From: Chitinophagaceae bacterium
Lineage (GTDB): Bacteria; Bacteroidota; Bacteroidia; Chitinophagales; Chitinophagaceae
Assembly (NCBI GenBank): GCA_023251285.1
Contig: JAHEZB010000139.1
Span: 1 to 6,343, forward strand
DNA: 6,343 nt
Direction: 5' to 3'
Under the pieces are notes generated by a model. That model had not been told where the DNA came from and searched no databases. It saw only the letters and a list, made by a program, of their open reading frames with translations. The translations under genes and the position numbers were made by a program. Below are positions 5,409 through 6,343 of the stretch, in pieces; within the stretch, counting starts at the first letter, position 1, and each line of letters opens with the position of its first letter.

Positions 5409-6269
5409 ATGGCTAATAATAAAACCATTTTTGTAACCGGAGGAACCGGCAACCAGGGAGGTGCGGTTGCAAGAAATTTGGCGCAGCAAGGCTTTAGAGT
5501 AAAAGTGCTTACAAGAAATGCAAATTCAAATAAGGCTCAAAATTTAAAAAAGCTAAACGTTGAACTGGTACAAGGAGATTTAAATAAGCCTGATACTTAC
5601 CGGCTACATTTGAAAGATGCAGATGGAATTTTTAGTGTTCAAACTTTTGAAAACGGAGTTGATAAAGAAATAAACCAGGGGATTACCCTGGCGACACTTG
5701 CGAAAGAAGTTGGTACAGCGCATTTTTTATACTCTTCTGTGTTTGGGGCTCAGCTGAATACCGGCGTTCGTCACATTGATAGCAAATTCCAAAACGAAAA
5801 CCATATTAAGCAAATCGGGTTACCATTTACGATTATCAGACCTACTTCATTGTATGAAAACTTTTTAATACCGCAAGTAAAAAAAGGAATACTAAAAGGA
5901 AAACTTGTACAGCCAATTGGCAGAGACACAATACAGCAATATGTAGCAGCAGAGGATATCGGGAAAGCCGCTGTAAAAATATTTTTAAATAGCAATAAGT
6001 ATTTGGGCAAAACAATTCCACTCGCAGCAGAACAATTGAGCACACGGGAAGTTGCGGATAGATTTTCCAAAGTGCTGAACAAAAAAGTAACCTATAAAAA
6101 GCTGCCTGTGTTCATCACAAAGTTATTTCTTGGAAAAGACCTTTATAAAATGTTTAAGTGGATAGATGAGAAAAGCATTTTTCAAATCGAAGATGTAGAG
6201 TTAACGAAAAAAGAATTTCCAAATCTGCTAAGTCTTCAAAGCTGGATAGGAATGAATTTTAAATCATAA
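5409..6269 (+). CDS. NmrA-like atypical SDR, NAD(P)-binding protein
   Basis: The 286-residue protein has an N-terminal Rossmann fold of the NmrA/HSCARG atypical SDR group. The glycine motif is TGGTGNQGG (G11, G14, G17), and Arg36 in KVLTRNA after the second strand suggests NADP(H) binding. The block SSVFGA (109-114) is followed by HxxxK (His122-Lys126) in place of the usual YxxxK, and by GLPFTIIRPTSLYENF (137-152), all typical of this family. Members act as redox-sensing regulators or as NADPH-dependent reductases, and the sequence does not decide between these. An in-frame TTG at 5346 would add 21 residues, but ATG 5409 puts the Rossmann strand in its normal place a few residues from the N-terminus. 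The gap before it and a different protein class suggest it is not part of the sugar cluster. Confidence 0.87.
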   Translation: MANNKTIFVTGGTGNQGGAVARNLAQQGFRVKVLTRNANSNKAQNLKKLNVELVQGDLNKPDTYRLHLKDADGIFSVQTFENGVDKEINQGITLATLAKEVGTAHFLYSSVFGAQLNTGVRHIDSKFQNENHIKQIGLPFTIIRPTSLYENFLIPQVKKGILKGKLVQPIGRDTIQQYVAAEDIGKAAVKIFLNSNKYLGKTIPLAAEQLSTREVADRFSKVLNKKVTYKKLPVFITKLFLGKDLYKMFKWIDEKSIFQIEDVELTKKEFPNLLSLQSWIGMNFKS

Positions 6270-6288
6270 ACACTTATAAAACGCGAAT

Positions 6289-6343
6289 ATGGAATTATTC
6301 ATTTATGGAGTGTACACCTTTCTTGCAGCGTACAATGCCGGTA
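6289..6343 (+). CDS. N-terminus of an unknown protein, truncated by the window edge
   Basis: An ATG 19 bases after the NmrA-like stop opens a frame that runs to the right edge: MELFIYGVYTFLAAYNAG. The stretch is hydrophobic and aromatic and could begin a membrane segment, but 18 residues do not identify a family. The A-rich upstream sequence (CTTATAAAACGCGAAT) and short spacing suggest co-transcription with the NmrA-like gene. Confidence 0.4.
   Translation, partial: MELFIYGVYTFLAAYNAG

Overview
The window looks like chromosomal DNA from a Bacteroidota bacterium, probably of the Chitinophagaceae/Sphingobacteriia type. This is inferred from moderate-to-low GC, A-rich translation starts without a clear Shine-Dalgarno, a perfect TAnnTTTG-type -7 promoter element, and the style of the lipoprotein signal peptides and proteins. 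No species can be named from the sequence alone.

Layout, left to right. (1) Positions 1-105 hold, on the minus strand, the first 35 codons of a lipoprotein gene that runs off the left edge. (2) Positions 106-478 are a divergent intergenic region with a candidate minus-strand promoter and two small palindromes. (3) Positions 479-1708 encode a lipoprotein of the PQQ-dependent sugar dehydrogenase (GSDH/sorbosone dehydrogenase) fold. (4) Positions 1709-2461 are a 753-base gap dominated by a patterned repeat at 1923-2354: two long units (125 and 131 bases) flank four 44-base units, all carrying the same 25-base hairpin. (5) Positions 2462-4186 encode an IlvD/Edd-family sugar-acid dehydratase and 4284-5045 a classical SDR dehydrogenase. 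(6) Positions 5046-5408 are a gap with a possible terminator and promoter element. (7) Positions 5409-6269 encode an NmrA-like NAD(P)-binding protein, followed 19 bases later by the first codons of another gene that leaves the window.

Functionally, the three central genes could be steps of a non-phosphorylative sugar oxidation route: a periplasmic PQQ enzyme oxidises an aldose to a lactone, the dehydratase turns the aldonate into a 2-keto-3-deoxy acid, and the SDR oxidises a hydroxyl of an intermediate. The sugar cannot be identified. No lactonase, aldolase or transporter lies in the window, and the putative PQQ enzyme lacks the expected catalytic histidine, so its place in the pathway is uncertain.

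The most unusual element is the repeat between the dehydrogenase and the dehydratase. It has a regular L-S-S-S-S-L order, and one copy carries a paired substitution that preserves a second small hairpin. It is not a CRISPR array. It is best described as an undetermined structured, REP-like intergenic repeat.
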